DNA of 64,000 nucleotides from Chrysopilus asiliformis (GCA_964034945.1 OZ035961.1:492001-556000), one strand, 5' to 3'. Positions 36,859 through 49,022 are shown, numbered from the stretch's first letter. Numbers and translations are program-made. The notes: generated by a model from the letters alone, not told the origin.

Positions 36859-39800
36859 CCCAAGGAGTTATTTGCTGGTTATATGTGATGACAATGTGAA
36901 ATTCCATACAAAAATTCGAAAAAAAAAATTTTTAGGATGAAGAAAGAGTTCGAGTTTTTCTTTTTACACGTTTTAAGAGCTCGAGTTCGAAAATTATTAG
37001 AAAAGCAAAAACAGATGACGAAAATTTGTATTTTGTGCGAAAAAAATACATTATTCAATTTTTTATCGAGCCATGTTTTGTTTGCAAATATAATACCCTA
37101 ACACAAAAAAACTCAAAGAAATGTATTAAAAAGATATGAATTTCGACCGAAAAGCCTAGTTATACAATCATAAAAAAATTTAAATTCAGACACTTTTTAT
37201 ATTTAATTTATAAACGAAAATAAGCGATCATTTTGCAAAGATAGAATTATATAATTTTTTTTGCTACACAATAATAGTTGATGTGAGAAAAAAAAATAAA
37301 ATTTAAAGGACAGTTTTTATATTTTTCCAAATTATAAATACTTTTTAAACACAATCACTTCTTTATATTGCCTTATAAAATAAGTAAGAGAAAAGTCATG
37401 TTTTGCGTTGATTCTCGTGACAAACAAATGAAATATTTTCTTAAAATAGGAATAGATACAACTCGGGAGAGCGCTCAAAATATTCAAAAATTAAGTAATT
37501 TTCTTGATTCGTCGATTTGTGCTGCTATGGAAGCCTCGACGAGCGAAAACAGCAATAGAGAAATACTGATTTTTTTTTCGCTTTATTTTTAGAATTTTGA
37601 TTGTTTATGTTGTCTGATTTTACGTTGAATAGACTTATTATGGTAAAGCATACTCGTAGCATTAGTATTTATTGAGTTTAGCATAATACCTTTTTTGTAA
37701 GCTGAGAGCGCTCTTCGCATGTTCGATTCCGTAATCGATCGAAATTCAAAGTGGATCGTGTCGTGATTTTGGCGATTTGATCTGAAATCAATCCGGCCTG
37801 CCGACATTTTATTTTATATTTAAATAAAAGCGGTTGTTGGATGTTGCTGGCATAGCTTAGACTGGTTCGATTTTTAAGCATTTTAAGTCGTTAACATAGA
37901 AGTCATCGTTCCGTTGTGGCCTCTACTTTTAAGATCGATGTGAGGCAATCATAAAACTATTAAATTGTCGTCCATGCAGATGATAGATTGATTTTATTTT
38001 GACATTGCCTAACGTTAAATTATATTAAAGACTACGTAGGCCGGCAAACCAAACATTACAGCACATAGAGTCAACTTATAATTATGTAAAATATGAGAAT
38101 GTCGCGGATGAATGCGCAAAAATAATTGAATATAAACTTTAAATGTCAATATGGAAGAGGATCTACTATTATTTTGGTTATACAATTTTATAACCTATAG
38201 TAAATTGGTTGACGTTAATTCAGAAGCAGTATTTTTTTCTGATGTTATGGACCGGAAGTCTTTGTTTGTCGTGTGTATCTCCCACGACAAACAGACCCTT
38301 CCAATAACAAAGATTAAAAAAAACATTCCAAACACTTATCCCTTACAAAATGAATAGTTTTAAGAAAATCGAAGAAAACAAGAAACCTTTCCAAGCCGGA
38401 CAAATTTTCTGCTCCCGTGTGAGTTCAGCTTACACAGGTTTCACTGTATATACTAAGGTCAAGCATTTTTCAAAACGTAAATTTGTAGGATAAATTAAAG
38501 ATAATAAAATTTCCCACAACTTGTGGTTAAAAAAAATCCACGTGGAAAAGAAACAAAAACAAAGTGGAAAATCGTGGTTCATCTCATTTGCTTTAAAAAG
38601 CTATAAACTCGAAAGCCACTCGAACGATTGGACTGAAATTTAGCTCACGTCTTCAGAAGAAAGGGACGCAGAGAAACGAAATTGTCACAAAATATTGGTT
38701 TTCTTGCCTCTATTCTTCACTGTGCCCTCGTATTTCTGCAAAAAATTGTTCTAATTATACAGTAAAACCTCAGTTAAAAGTCAAATATGACGGATACGAA
38801 AATTCCAGTGATTACTCGAATATAAATGATATTTTTTTAAATGCAGCGAATCCTTTTCGAACCCTGAAAAATTTTTGCAAATTGTTTTAGTAAAGTATTT
38901 TTGAAATCGGTATTGGATAAATCTACTCCGTCGAACCGGTGACTAATTTTTGAAAACAAATAGATATCGCATATTAGTATTTTGAATAAAAGCCCGTAAA
39001 GTTACACAAAGCTGCGTAATTTTACAGTGGGCGTTTCACTAATGACTGAATGGATTTACTGCTTATATCGCATCTTTAATTTGTTAGTATTGTCATGAAC
39101 AATATTTTATAGAAATGAGAAAAACTCGCTTTCAAATTTTATGTTTATTCTGTTTATTGAATAGCAGAGCAGTCATTTTATCTACAAGTATATTTTATTT
39201 TTGTAAACAGCAGCAAAAAACATCGTTATCATAGAAACCAGTTTCTATTTTTGGAGTGAATCTTGTCTAAAACAATTCGGGCAATTGAATGGTGGAACAG
39301 TTTGTTAGTTTGACCTCATCTTAAAACTCATTTTTAATTATTGTTTATGCTTCATTGTAGAGACTGGACAAAGCAAGAAATCGATAAGAAAAACCAAAAA
39401 TATGGAAAAAAGAATAAAATCTTTATACTCGTAGATATACCTAGGCTAACGTTTAACGAAGTTGATTTCTCTTGGATGGAGCTTTCAACGTTTTTAATCG
39501 AATGTTGTTTTCGTACAGGCAGAATTTATTGCAAAAGCGATCAAGATTACTTTGCTTGGAAGTGGCTGGGCTGTCGCAATGTGAAATGAAAACAGATGTA
39601 TACAATGCAAAATATACACAAGTAATAGTATAAATAAGCACATGGATGTTTTCACAAAAATAGAAGCAAGAGAAATGTAGCAATGAAGCGCTAAATGGAA
39701 GTCAGTCTTTAGATATATTGAAAATATCAAAACAGAACAAAAAAGGTGGTGTTTATAATTTACTTTTAATCAATCGTAAGACAATAAGTCCACCTGAGTA

Positions 39801-40461
39801 ATTTCATAATTGTTCTTGATTGTTTTTTTGAAATATTTTGTCCTACTCCATTTTGAATTACAATGAAACGTATATTTTTTAATTTTGTACAATCAAGCCT
39901 AATTGTACAAAACAATTAGTACTGTTATATCTTAATAAAGTATAATTCTTGAACTTTAGATAGTTTTTGGAAAACTTGTTATGATTTTTGCAGAATTTAA
40001 CACTTTTTGAACCAAAGAATTCCTAAAAAAAATTAATGTTGAAATTACTTTAGAATTACGTTTGATTTTAACAATAAGACCAGAACCTGTCGTTTGGGGA
40101 AAAATATTTACAGGATTTTGAGTAGAATAAACTTTGCTGCAAGAAAAAATAAAAGTATTTTAAAATTGATAAAAAAACATCTAAAGTTTTCCGCCGCTAC
40201 TGAACTTTTTCTTGATAAACCCCTCTGTCTTGGAAATCGCATCTAATTCGCTCCGCGCACAGCACAGATTTCCGTGGTATGTCGTGGCAGCACTCCTGGT
40301 GGTGTAAAAAGAAACATGAAAATCGAAATGGCGAAAAACGCTAATCGTCCAACATTTCTGTCTGAGTTCTCGCACCGGTTAATCGAGTTTGTCTAGCTGG
40401 GAAAAAATTTTCAAGCTAACCATTTGGTGTGTGAAGTGTAATTAGTGCATAATAAGTTAAG
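36859..40461. other. Intergenic stretch upstream of HEXIM
   Basis: AT-rich with no supported gene. It contains an imperfect 20-bp hairpin at 38,248-38,300 (TTTGTCGTG...CACGACAAA) and a reverse-oriented copy of the dispersed motif at about 38,606-38,645. The last few hundred bases, less AT-rich from 40,180, should hold the HEXIM promoter and 5' UTR. No core element was identified. Confidence 0.45.
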
Positions 40462-42876
40462 ATGGATACGGAGATAATGGACAATTTGGGAGAAAAGGCG
40501 ATTTTTAGTGGGACGAAAAATGACGTCCAAACGCAGCAATCAACAAAAAGTACTGAAGCAATGTCTGGGGAGGGGGTAGCGTCACCAGATGGCGCTGCTC
40601 GAGCGGGAAATTTGAATGTCGGTAAGAATCAAAATCAGTTGAAGGACGACACGAAGAACATGGGAGGCTTCCCGTTGAAGAACAAGCGTCGGAGGCGCGG
40701 CAAACCGAAGCAGAAGACCAACAAACCGTACAAGAAATCGAACTGGAAGTTGCCAATGCTAAAGGGTCGCCAAAGTAAGGACGGGTTGTCGTTAGCCCGG
40801 AAGTTGGCCCGCAGTCGGTCCATTGTGCCCTACAACAACAACAAATTCCTAATGGAGGAGCACATGGCGGAAGTCCCGAGCGCTCTTTTGACACCATCAG
40901 GTAGGACCAGGAATTCGAGCTTCTCCGTTGATTCCGAGGATAATTATTTTTATTCATTGCCCGAAGATGAAGAAGAGTTTCTCACCAAGGAGTTTTCCAA
41001 TGTGTACGAACGGGCGAGGGCCGAGCGGTTGGAGGGGATGAATAAACAACAATTGATCGAGGAGTGTTTGCAGCTGGAAGACAGGTACTCATCAGGAAAT
41101 GGCCAGGCTAACGGAACCAATGAATACTTGAACAAGATCCGCTCGCTTGAGGAACGCATCCGAGAAATCACCAATGAAAATCTAGGTAGGTTATCTATTC
41201 TCTTATTAACAGGTAGTCTATGCCAGAGCTTTGCTATTCATCCCCTGAGCACTTCCTTAAATATTCAAATCGAAATCCACGTGAAAAGGGGACACACTCG
41301 AGGTGGCCTTGGCCGTTGGTTTCTTGAGTTCTTCTGCCAGTTGAGCTTAAAAGCAACGGCTGGACCGTGGCTTTTCGTTCTCGATGTGTTTGCTCTTTTC
41401 ACTCTTCGAACCGTTTCACTTATCGTCGTCCGCAAACGTTTATGTGTTCACGTAGCTCTGTAATGTTTCGTTGGTCCAACGAAAAAACAATAGCAGTGCG
41501 GAGCCAGGGGCTGATTACAAACTAACGACGTATCTTGTGGATAACAATCCATTGATCAGGTGGGGCTGGGGTCCGTCCGTCGTCGTTTTTGCACTTAATT
41601 TCGTTAATCGTCCGTGGGCATGGTGACGTCATCTATTCTTTTTACACACAATTTAATTCATTCATCGCGTCGTCATGTAGTGCTCCATTCTGTAACGTTT
41701 GCTTTGATGGCAGCGGAGGTTGGGGACAACAGGGAAATGCTTTAGCATCAGTAAATTTGGTGAGATTACATGAATTCGTGTTGTCGCTTTGCTCTTCTGA
41801 TAAATTAATTCTAGCGAAATCGGTTAGATTATACCTTGATCAATTGACACAATTTCATTTTCTCTGTTTGCGTTCGACACATTTAATTTTCTAGAAATTA
41901 TTTTAGATCCCATTTTAACGGTATTTATACGGTTACGGATATTGCATTTATTTCTGCACTCACAAATTTGAAGTCACAGGAAAAAGCGAAAGTCAAACGA
42001 GATTTAGTAAATACCATCTTTAACATCTCTTCTATTTAAGGATTTTGTTTTTCAAATAGTATGTCTTTTAAATTTTAAATAAAGGGGCTGTCCATAAAAC
42101 ATGTGACGCAAATTTTTAATGCTCCTCCCCTTTTGTCGCAATTTTCCGCGATGTTTCGCATGGGACTTAATGCCACTTTTAAAACACTGCTGTTTTAAAA
42201 ACAACTGTTAAAACTTCTTCAGAGTGATACCTTAGCCTCTCTCACTGACCTGCGTAATTTTTGAAAAAAGCAAAACAAATTTAAACAAATGTTCTTATTT
42301 GTATAAGCTTTATTTGTTCCTTTTTTATTTGTTTCGTTATGCAAATATAAAGCTTTTGCAGAAGAGAAAACGTATAAATTTCTTTGGCAGTCTTTAGAAA
42401 TCGCACATTGTAGCAACGCAATACATTCGGTCGGTATATCAAAGCTCTTAGCCTCCATTTAAAAAAATATTTCTAAGAAGTTCTCCAAAAATATCTAAAT
42501 AACTGTTTTTTTTTCAAATTTACCCGCAGAGTTACGTCGAAAATTAGAAATCTCGAATGACTCGATTGAGCGAATGTTATCCTCTAGTTCAAGCGAAGAT
42601 AGCGAAAGCGACAGCAGCTCAAGTTCATCAAGTTCTTCCTGTTCATCAATTAGCTGTGATAATAATTTCAATGGATCCAATATGGAGTCTGATGATTTAA
42701 CGGCCACCGTAATGGACCGTAACGACACAGAAGCGCTTTTAATACCGGACGACAGCGCATCAGAACAACAGAATCAAGAAATTCAACTACCACGTCTTTG
42801 TAACGGTCAGGCGATTGATTGTTACTCGCGATCGCCATCAGCACAACAGCAAATTGTTGCCAATAATCCCGATTGA
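40462..42876 (+). CDS. HEXIM: HEXIM: 7SK-dependent inhibitor of P-TEFb (two coding exons)
   Basis: Exons 40462-41185 and 42530-42876 join across a 1.34-kb GT-AG intron in frame to give 356 residues. Residues 73-99 form the Arg/Lys-rich RNA-binding motif (KNKRRRRGKPKQK...WKL) that contacts 7SK or other double-stranded RNA. Residues 123-131 are PYNNNKFLM, the counterpart of the PYNTTQFLM signature that inhibits Cdk9/cyclin T. An acidic patch (161-172) and the segment EFLTKEFSNVYERARAERLE followed by GMNKQQLIEE match the conserved C-terminal region. The coiled coil (about 223-255) spans the splice junction. The C-terminus is a Ser-rich acidic tail (SSSSSEDSESDSS...). HEXIM holds P-TEFb inactive in the 7SK snRNP and so controls transcription elongation in the nucleus. 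Identification is firm; the start is the first ATG. If the intron were retained, translation would run to 41,463. Confidence 0.93.
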
Positions 42877-44985
42877 TTTCAATTCGATTCAAGTGAAATT
42901 TTGAAGTAAAATCTAATTAAACGAATATTCACTTTAGTCTGTTTTCGATTTTATTTATTAATTTTAAGATTATTTTTTCGTTAAACAAAACAAAGAAAAA
43001 AACTCTTTTTAGACATTTCCTCTGTTACCTAATTGAAAATAAGACATTTACTTTAAGATTCATTACAATTTCGTTTTGTCATTTATTTTAATTTCTAAAT
43101 ATCTACGTTTGGCTAACAATAAGTTTCAATTATTACTCGTATTTTTTGAAAAAAAATCCACCACTCAATTCACATTAACAGTGAATCTTTTTTTTCTAGT
43201 CACAATACGAGTATTTAATCTTGCAATAGTTTATAAATGCTTATCATTCCAAAAAAATTTTCTGATTTTCACAATTCAACTCATGCGCTTATTTAACAAA
43301 AAAAAAAAATAATTTTTCTTTAAAAAAAGATTGCGGTAATTTGTTTAAAGGTTCGTCAGATTCGTTTAGAAAAGAAATGTAAATTCCAATCGAAATAAAA
43401 TAAATCTATTTTCTTATTGTATAAGAATAAGATACAGAAAATTTTGTGAATCGGAATGAAGAGAGAAGCATCTTTAGCTCCTACCACCAAAAAAAGAAAG
43501 ATATTTTTTCAAATTGATTTTTACATTGTATAAAAAGATTATTTAAAATAAATTCTTTTAGGAATTGTGATTTTTTAAGTCATGTTGATGGATCTTAATA
43601 TTTTTAAAATTAATATTGCAACACAAATTTAAGAAAAAAATTAGAAAAAAAAGAAACTCGAAGTTATTTAAATCCTTTTGGAGAGTAATATATACATTAT
43701 ACGTAGGAGGTAATCATTTCGCATAAAAATTATAAATAAATGCATATTTGTTAATAAATACTCTGAGATAACAAGTTTTAAATAAGTAACAAAATAATTG
43801 ACGGCGGGAATATTCTTGGAAATTACTCGCGGCTGGTGTTTGTTTTTCGCTTTTCAAATTATGAGAATATTTCTTGAATTGATTTGCAGTAAAATTTCAT
43901 ATTGATTTAAAAGAAAACCCCTTCCAAAGTAATTTCTAAGAAAGCTAAGTCTTGAGAGCAAGAAACTTCCAAATGTCAGTCAATTGTTTTGATTTTAGTC
44001 CCAAATTTGCTACGTACGCATTTTAAGTACAAATTCCCGTAATGTATTTTATTAGTCAAAATATTAATTAAAAACATTTAAAAAAAAAGAAAAAAAAATA
44101 AATAAAACTTTATTTTTGTTATCTCAAAGTACAAAAGTAAATCTAATTAAAAAATTTCTTCTTAATGTAAAGAAAAATGCCCACCAATTTCCGTTGTCAT
44201 CATATTTTAAATTTAAATAAGAAAATGTTCATATTGTGATATTCACATGTAAATTATAAATACTAATTATATTAAAGAATCGTACGACTGAAATTGATGG
44301 GCTTTGTAGATAATAAGCGTTACCTTTTTAGTTACGATTTTTAATATATATATATATATATTTTTTTGATAGTTTTAAAACATTGATGCCCATTTAATTA
44401 AAAGCCCATAACATAAATCCTTCTGTGATTCACCATTTGTGAAATTGAATTCCTTTTTTTCGTTTCAAATACAATATTTTGAGTTTCTTTACACTCATGA
44501 GATTTTTTGTGACTTTTTTCGATAGTCCGAAAACTTAATGTGATTTCTTTTTCGTTGGCAATTTCAGACAGACGTTCTACAAAAGAAATTTTCTTCCAGC
44601 ATTCGTAATAATCGCCCCAATTCTGATAGACTTGTCACTTTAAACTTTTTAATATGAATTTTCTTCATTTAAAAAATTGTATATCTGCATTATTGTTATC
44701 CAAATATTAATAAAAACCGAATCGGTTCGCATGACATTTGTGGAGTCGCAAACTATTAGATTCAGGGCCAAATAAGGCTTCCCTTTTTAAAATCTCTTTT
44801 AACACAATTTCATTTTTTGTTCATAAAAATAACAGTTATTTTTTCTTTGTGAAATGGACATCACCTTTTCGAATGTACAAGTTTTGATTAAGAAATCTTT
44901 ATTATATCAATTGAAATATGATTTTTGTTTATGTTAAATTTTATTCTTTTAATAAATACATTGTAATTAGGAATTTGTTTTTATT
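42877..44985. other. HEXIM 3' region and intergenic AT-rich DNA
   Basis: Probably holds the HEXIM 3' UTR. AATAAA polyadenylation-type signals are present, for example near 43,394. A short (TA)n run lies at about 44,345-44,361. No gene was recognised. Confidence 0.45.
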
Positions 44986-45114
44986 AGGCCCTATTCCAGG
45001 ATCCGATACGAATGATTCGGATCGTAAACTCAATGTTGTTGTTGGTATAAAACACTAACAACAACATTGAGTTTACGATCCGAATCATTCGTATCGGATC
45101 CTGGAATAGGGCCT
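44986..45114. repeat. Foldback element with nearly perfect 57-bp arms
   Basis: AGGCCCTATTCCAGGATCCG and ATACGAATGATTCGGATCGT continue to GTTGTTGTTGG. After a central TATAAAACACTA the reverse complement follows, ending at AGGGCCT (45,114). The 129-bp non-coding palindrome shares its ends and its central ACACTAACAACAAC with the older element at 22.39 kb. Confidence 0.88.
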
Positions 45115-45677
45115 GTTATTAAAAAAAGAATATTCGCATGGCGATTCGACACGAAAATGGATAGTCGAATCTAGCGACAAATAGTCAACCAAATTGCTTT
45201 GGAGTAGGGACTAATTTACGGAAAATGAATCAAATTGAAATTATGTTAAGTATTCGCCACTTTATTAATCAATATTTAGACAATAATATAACAATCATAC
45301 CAGTTGTTAGTGAAAGCATTTCGTTTTAACACATTGACTGCCCAATCAATTTTGTAAATGTTTAAAGGAAATGTCAACACATTTTCTTTGTGATTTGTGC
45401 TGTTTTAAACATATGAAAGACATATTTTCCAGTCTCGCTCCATTTTGCAGACGTTTTTGCACAGAAAATCGGTGTTATTCACGATTAGTTCATAAAGCAA
45501 TTGAAATTAAACCAAACAATCCTTCGGTTTTGTGTACAATACTTAAAATGGAGTGGAATTAATTGAAACTGCATTTAGTTCGTAGAAAACAAATATTTCA
45601 TTTCAAAATAGAAAAAACAATAAATCAAAACATAAAATCCATTGTAGAAAAACTTATATAATATTTATAAACGATTT
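45115..45677. other. Intergenic stretch, 3' flank of ADAT2
   Basis: AT-rich and without a supported gene. It should contain the 3' UTR of the minus-strand ADAT2. Confidence 0.4.
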
Positions 45678-46150
45678 TTAGCCTTTAGTTTTCTTAGTTT
45701 TAGGTACAGGCGCAGACGGATTTTCGCCCTTGTAAAAGTCCTTCAACAAATCCATAGCTCTCTCAGCTTCAACACCTCCACGAACAGATATTTCAGAATT
45801 GAGTATTTTATTTACATCAAGAACAGTGGAACCGCCAAACCGTAAATGATTTCCTTAACCCTTAGACGATTGAGGGCAGCAGCACACATAATACACGGTT
45901 CCACAGTTACAATTACAGAGAATTCGGGGAAGACAGATTCTGAATTCAATTGGCTTTTATTACAAAACTCAAATACTTTATCGATACAAATGAATTCAGC
46001 ATGGCGAGTAGCGTTTTTAGTTGCATTTACGAAATTCCCACCGGAGGCTATTATTTCGTTTTTATAAACAAATACGCATCCGACAGGGACTTCCCCAATT
46101 GAAAGCGCTGATCGGGCTTCATCCAGCGCGGCTTGCATAAAACTTTCCAT
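45678..46150 (-). pseudogene. ADAT2: ADAT2, tRNA wobble adenosine deaminase catalytic subunit, apparently frameshifted
   Basis: The frame from ATG 46150 encodes an ADAT2 N-terminus with the cytidine/deoxycytidylate deaminase fold. It has EVPVGC (20-25), the zinc and catalytic motif HAE (H50, E52) within TKNATRHAE, and the second zinc motif PCIMC (C86, C89). After IIYG (104) the frame runs into eight unrelated residues and a stop at 45,812. In the next frame the family C-terminus resumes immediately (RFGGSTVLDVNKIL...) and runs uninterrupted to a stop at 45,678. The few residues normally between IYG and RFGG are absent, so a deletion not divisible by three, about 16 bp between two CGG strings, is the simplest reading. 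ADAT2/ADAT3 converts A34 to inosine in tRNAs and is essential, so a sequence error or a second intact copy must be considered. Confidence 0.8.
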
Positions 46151-46205
46151 TAGGAGGATTTGTTGAAGGAATTTTATAGGAACAAATATTTAGATCTTAG
46201 CTTAA

Positions 46206-47235
46206 TTACAAAGTGTTCTTCAGGTATTTGAGTAAATCGTTGGTCTCGAAAAATTTCTTAGCTTTCTCCGGCCAATTTGTGTTGTTCAAGCTTCTTGGAC
46301 TGGGATGGACAAGCGGTAGGATTTGCGTGTCGGGATGGGTCTTCTCAAACGATTTTAAGCAGTCCTTAACGTAGTTTCCGATTGGAATGATTATTTGTGG
46401 GGAGACGAGATGGATCTCTGTTTCCAAGTACTTCAGGCAGATGTTCTTAATTTGTTTTTTGGCATCACCCTGAACAGTTTTTGCGTTAAAAATGGAAATC
46501 AAATCAAATTTCAACTTACTCGTAATTCGCTGGGAGTGATATTCTTTCCTGCTTTATCGTAGAATACCAAGGGGCAGAAATTGTGCACGAAGCACTGTCT
46601 GGAGAAGGTTTCGAGATCGCCAGATAATTCAAGTAGAACTGTCCAGATTCTGTTGCCACTGGGCTCTTCAATTGTACACTGCGAATGTGCTTTTTTAGTG
46701 TGGATGGAGACCTGACATTTATTCTGGAATTTATACCTGTAATCCGTTAATCGGTCGTTTGGGGTGACAATTCTCTGGCTGTTCCACTTCCCCTTCGAGT
46801 TTCATCCAGTCTCGGACCGTTTTTATATTACCAAAGGGAATCTAATATATAAATGAATTTATTAGTGCGGAAATATTAGCTAAATTTCACGTTGGAAAGA
46901 GGTTTATGCACCCCAGTTTGCGCCATTCCATTTGGTCCTGGGTTCATCCCGACAAACAAAACTGGTTTACGGGAATCTAGGAATTTCTTTAAATATTCAC
47001 AATGCAAATATTCACAATAAACGATCGGATTTATCGTGTATTCGATTCTAGATTCAAATTTCACGGCTTTTAATTCGTCGTTTAGTTCGCATTCGATGTC
47101 ATAGAAGCTTTTCCAGAAAGGATTACTGAAATGTTTCGAAGTAATGGTGTCCTGTTTGCCCCCTTTTTGGGGACTTTTATACGGCGCTGCTTCCGGTGGC
47201 GGAGTATCGTCGAGTTTCAATTTCTTTTTCAACAT
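46206..47235 (-). CDS. SMUG1: SMUG1, single-strand-selective monofunctional uracil-DNA glycosylase (four exons)
   Basis: Exons 47235-46912, 46841-46737, 46711-46520 and 46469-46206 are separated by very short GT-AG introns (70, 25 and 50 bp), all phase 0, giving 294 residues. The signature GMNPGPNGMAQTG (96-108, catalytic-type Asn98) is followed across the first junction by IPFGNIKTVRDWM. FVHNFCPL (184-191) holds the uracil-recognition Asn, and HPSPR (262-266) supplies the motif-2 His. The enzyme excises uracil and 5-hydroxymethyluracil from DNA to start base-excision repair. Length and domain order match the family. The usual Phe in GPFGMAQ is Asn here. A 25-bp intron is far below normal, so that junction deserves doubt: reading through meets a stop. 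ADAT2 begins only 55 bp beyond the stop codon on the same strand. Confidence 0.92.
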
Positions 47236-49022
47236 CTTGACAAGTTTTCTTAATTCTATAATCCGAAATAGTGAAAAAATTGAAATAATTTGAGTTTTTT
47301 CTGCTGTTGATGTTAAGATTTGTAATGACTATTATTATTAACTTTTTTTTAATTGTGATTATTACTTTATTACAGCTATAACTTAACTCTTTATAAGTTC
47401 CAATATTGAACTTGTTATCTTTCCAAAACACTTTCTCTTATAGGTTTTGCAAGTTCCTTTTTTAGCCACGGCGCGCTTGTTTTGACATTTTTATTATTCT
47501 TCTAAGATTCAAACCATACTTGAAAATGAAAATCCCAATTACAAAAATCCCTTTTTACAAGACGCAAACCAAAATTTTCAAAACGTACAAATGATTATAA
47601 TTGAAATTCCCAAAACCTACAAGTGCTTTTGAAGACAAAAAAACCTATAAATCTAAATTCGAGTGTTAACGATCTACAATATTTGACTAAATTAAGAAAG
47701 GATATTGTTTAAATAAATAAAGCATTACAATGCAAGCGTGGAACAAATTGAGTTAAATGCAGGTTTTCAGTCAAATTCAATTTTTTTCGGGTTTTAAGTG
47801 ACAATTTTGCTTAAATGTGCCAAAAATATGGCTTATTGGGTAAAATACTTTCACGCCACGGAAGGCTTTCAGCGCATGATAAAATTTGCAAAGAGTTAAT
47901 TCACGGTTAAGTCATGGTTAACCTCTAATTTGTTATTTTCGGGGCGTTTTTCACAAGTTTTTGTATGAAATTCAGTGCCGTTGTCCATTATCGTTGCCTT
48001 CTCCTCCTCTCAACATTGGTGACGTTTTTTATGAACTTCATTAGTGATATATAAATTTCTTTAAATTTTGAATTTTTTTAGTGAATTACGATACTCGGCT
48101 TTTCCGCTATTGTGTGATTTCTTATCAAATGTAGACCATTATTTCTTGTTGTCTTAAATTTGGAATTCAAAACAAAATTGTTAATTGTTAATTGAACTCA
48201 TTCCAATTGAATTTTAATGTATCGAAAAGTCACGTAAGAGTATATTTCAAAAATGCTGCATTGTATATAACGCTTTTATGTAAAAATTTCAAGTCTCTAA
48301 TTAAAATCGTTCCAGTGAGATCTGGACTAATGAAATATGTAAAATAAAAGAAGCCTTAAACTTGTCGATTTAAATATAACGTAAATAGTAAAGGAGACCA
48401 AAAGCTAATGAATTCCGGGAATAGCAAGAACAACCGGAATAATAATAGCAGAATTAAAATCAATATCATATGATATATATCGATTATAGTAATAGGTTTC
48501 AGTGAAGGTTTCAGTGAAATCATTCTTTCAACATCAAATTAGTTACATCTGACCTTTGATTCAATAGAGAGACATTGTCATCATTAACCTTCATTCGATT
48601 GACCTTATTTATCTCATTCTGATTTATACTTTTTTTCTAGATTTTGGCCACTTTCCCACTTTCCGCCGCAGGGCCCAAACAAGATAACATGTGCAATGTT
48701 AAATAATTCCGTTTCGTTTCTAATTGAATACCTCAGAATAATTCAATTAGCGCAATGCCAAAATGAAATCAACAAGAACAATTGAAACAATCAATCCGGT
48801 ATCCAATTACAATAAAGTCTCCTGACGTTTTTCCTTGATGCCGATGGCGATAGCCATCCACCCACATTTTTTTGCTACCCTCCGGTCTTATCCCTATGGC
48901 AATTTTCACACGACTTTCCTCTCTATGTATTGGCACCGTGAAAATAACAAAGAATGCCCCAAGGATACTTTGGCTGGTCGCTTTTGGATTGAATCGTACC
49001 CCCTCGAGCTCTATTGTCGTCC
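47236..49022. other. Intergenic stretch 5' of SMUG1
   Basis: Contains the SMUG1 5' flank and AT-rich DNA to about 48.4 kb; no core promoter motif was identified. Composition becomes somewhat less AT-rich from about 48.4 kb. No gene was recognised. Confidence 0.4.

Noticed and set aside
41186..41463. HEXIM ending at 41,463 without splicing
   Set aside because: The spliced exon 2 continues the coiled coil in frame, while the read-through sequence has no HEXIM similarity.
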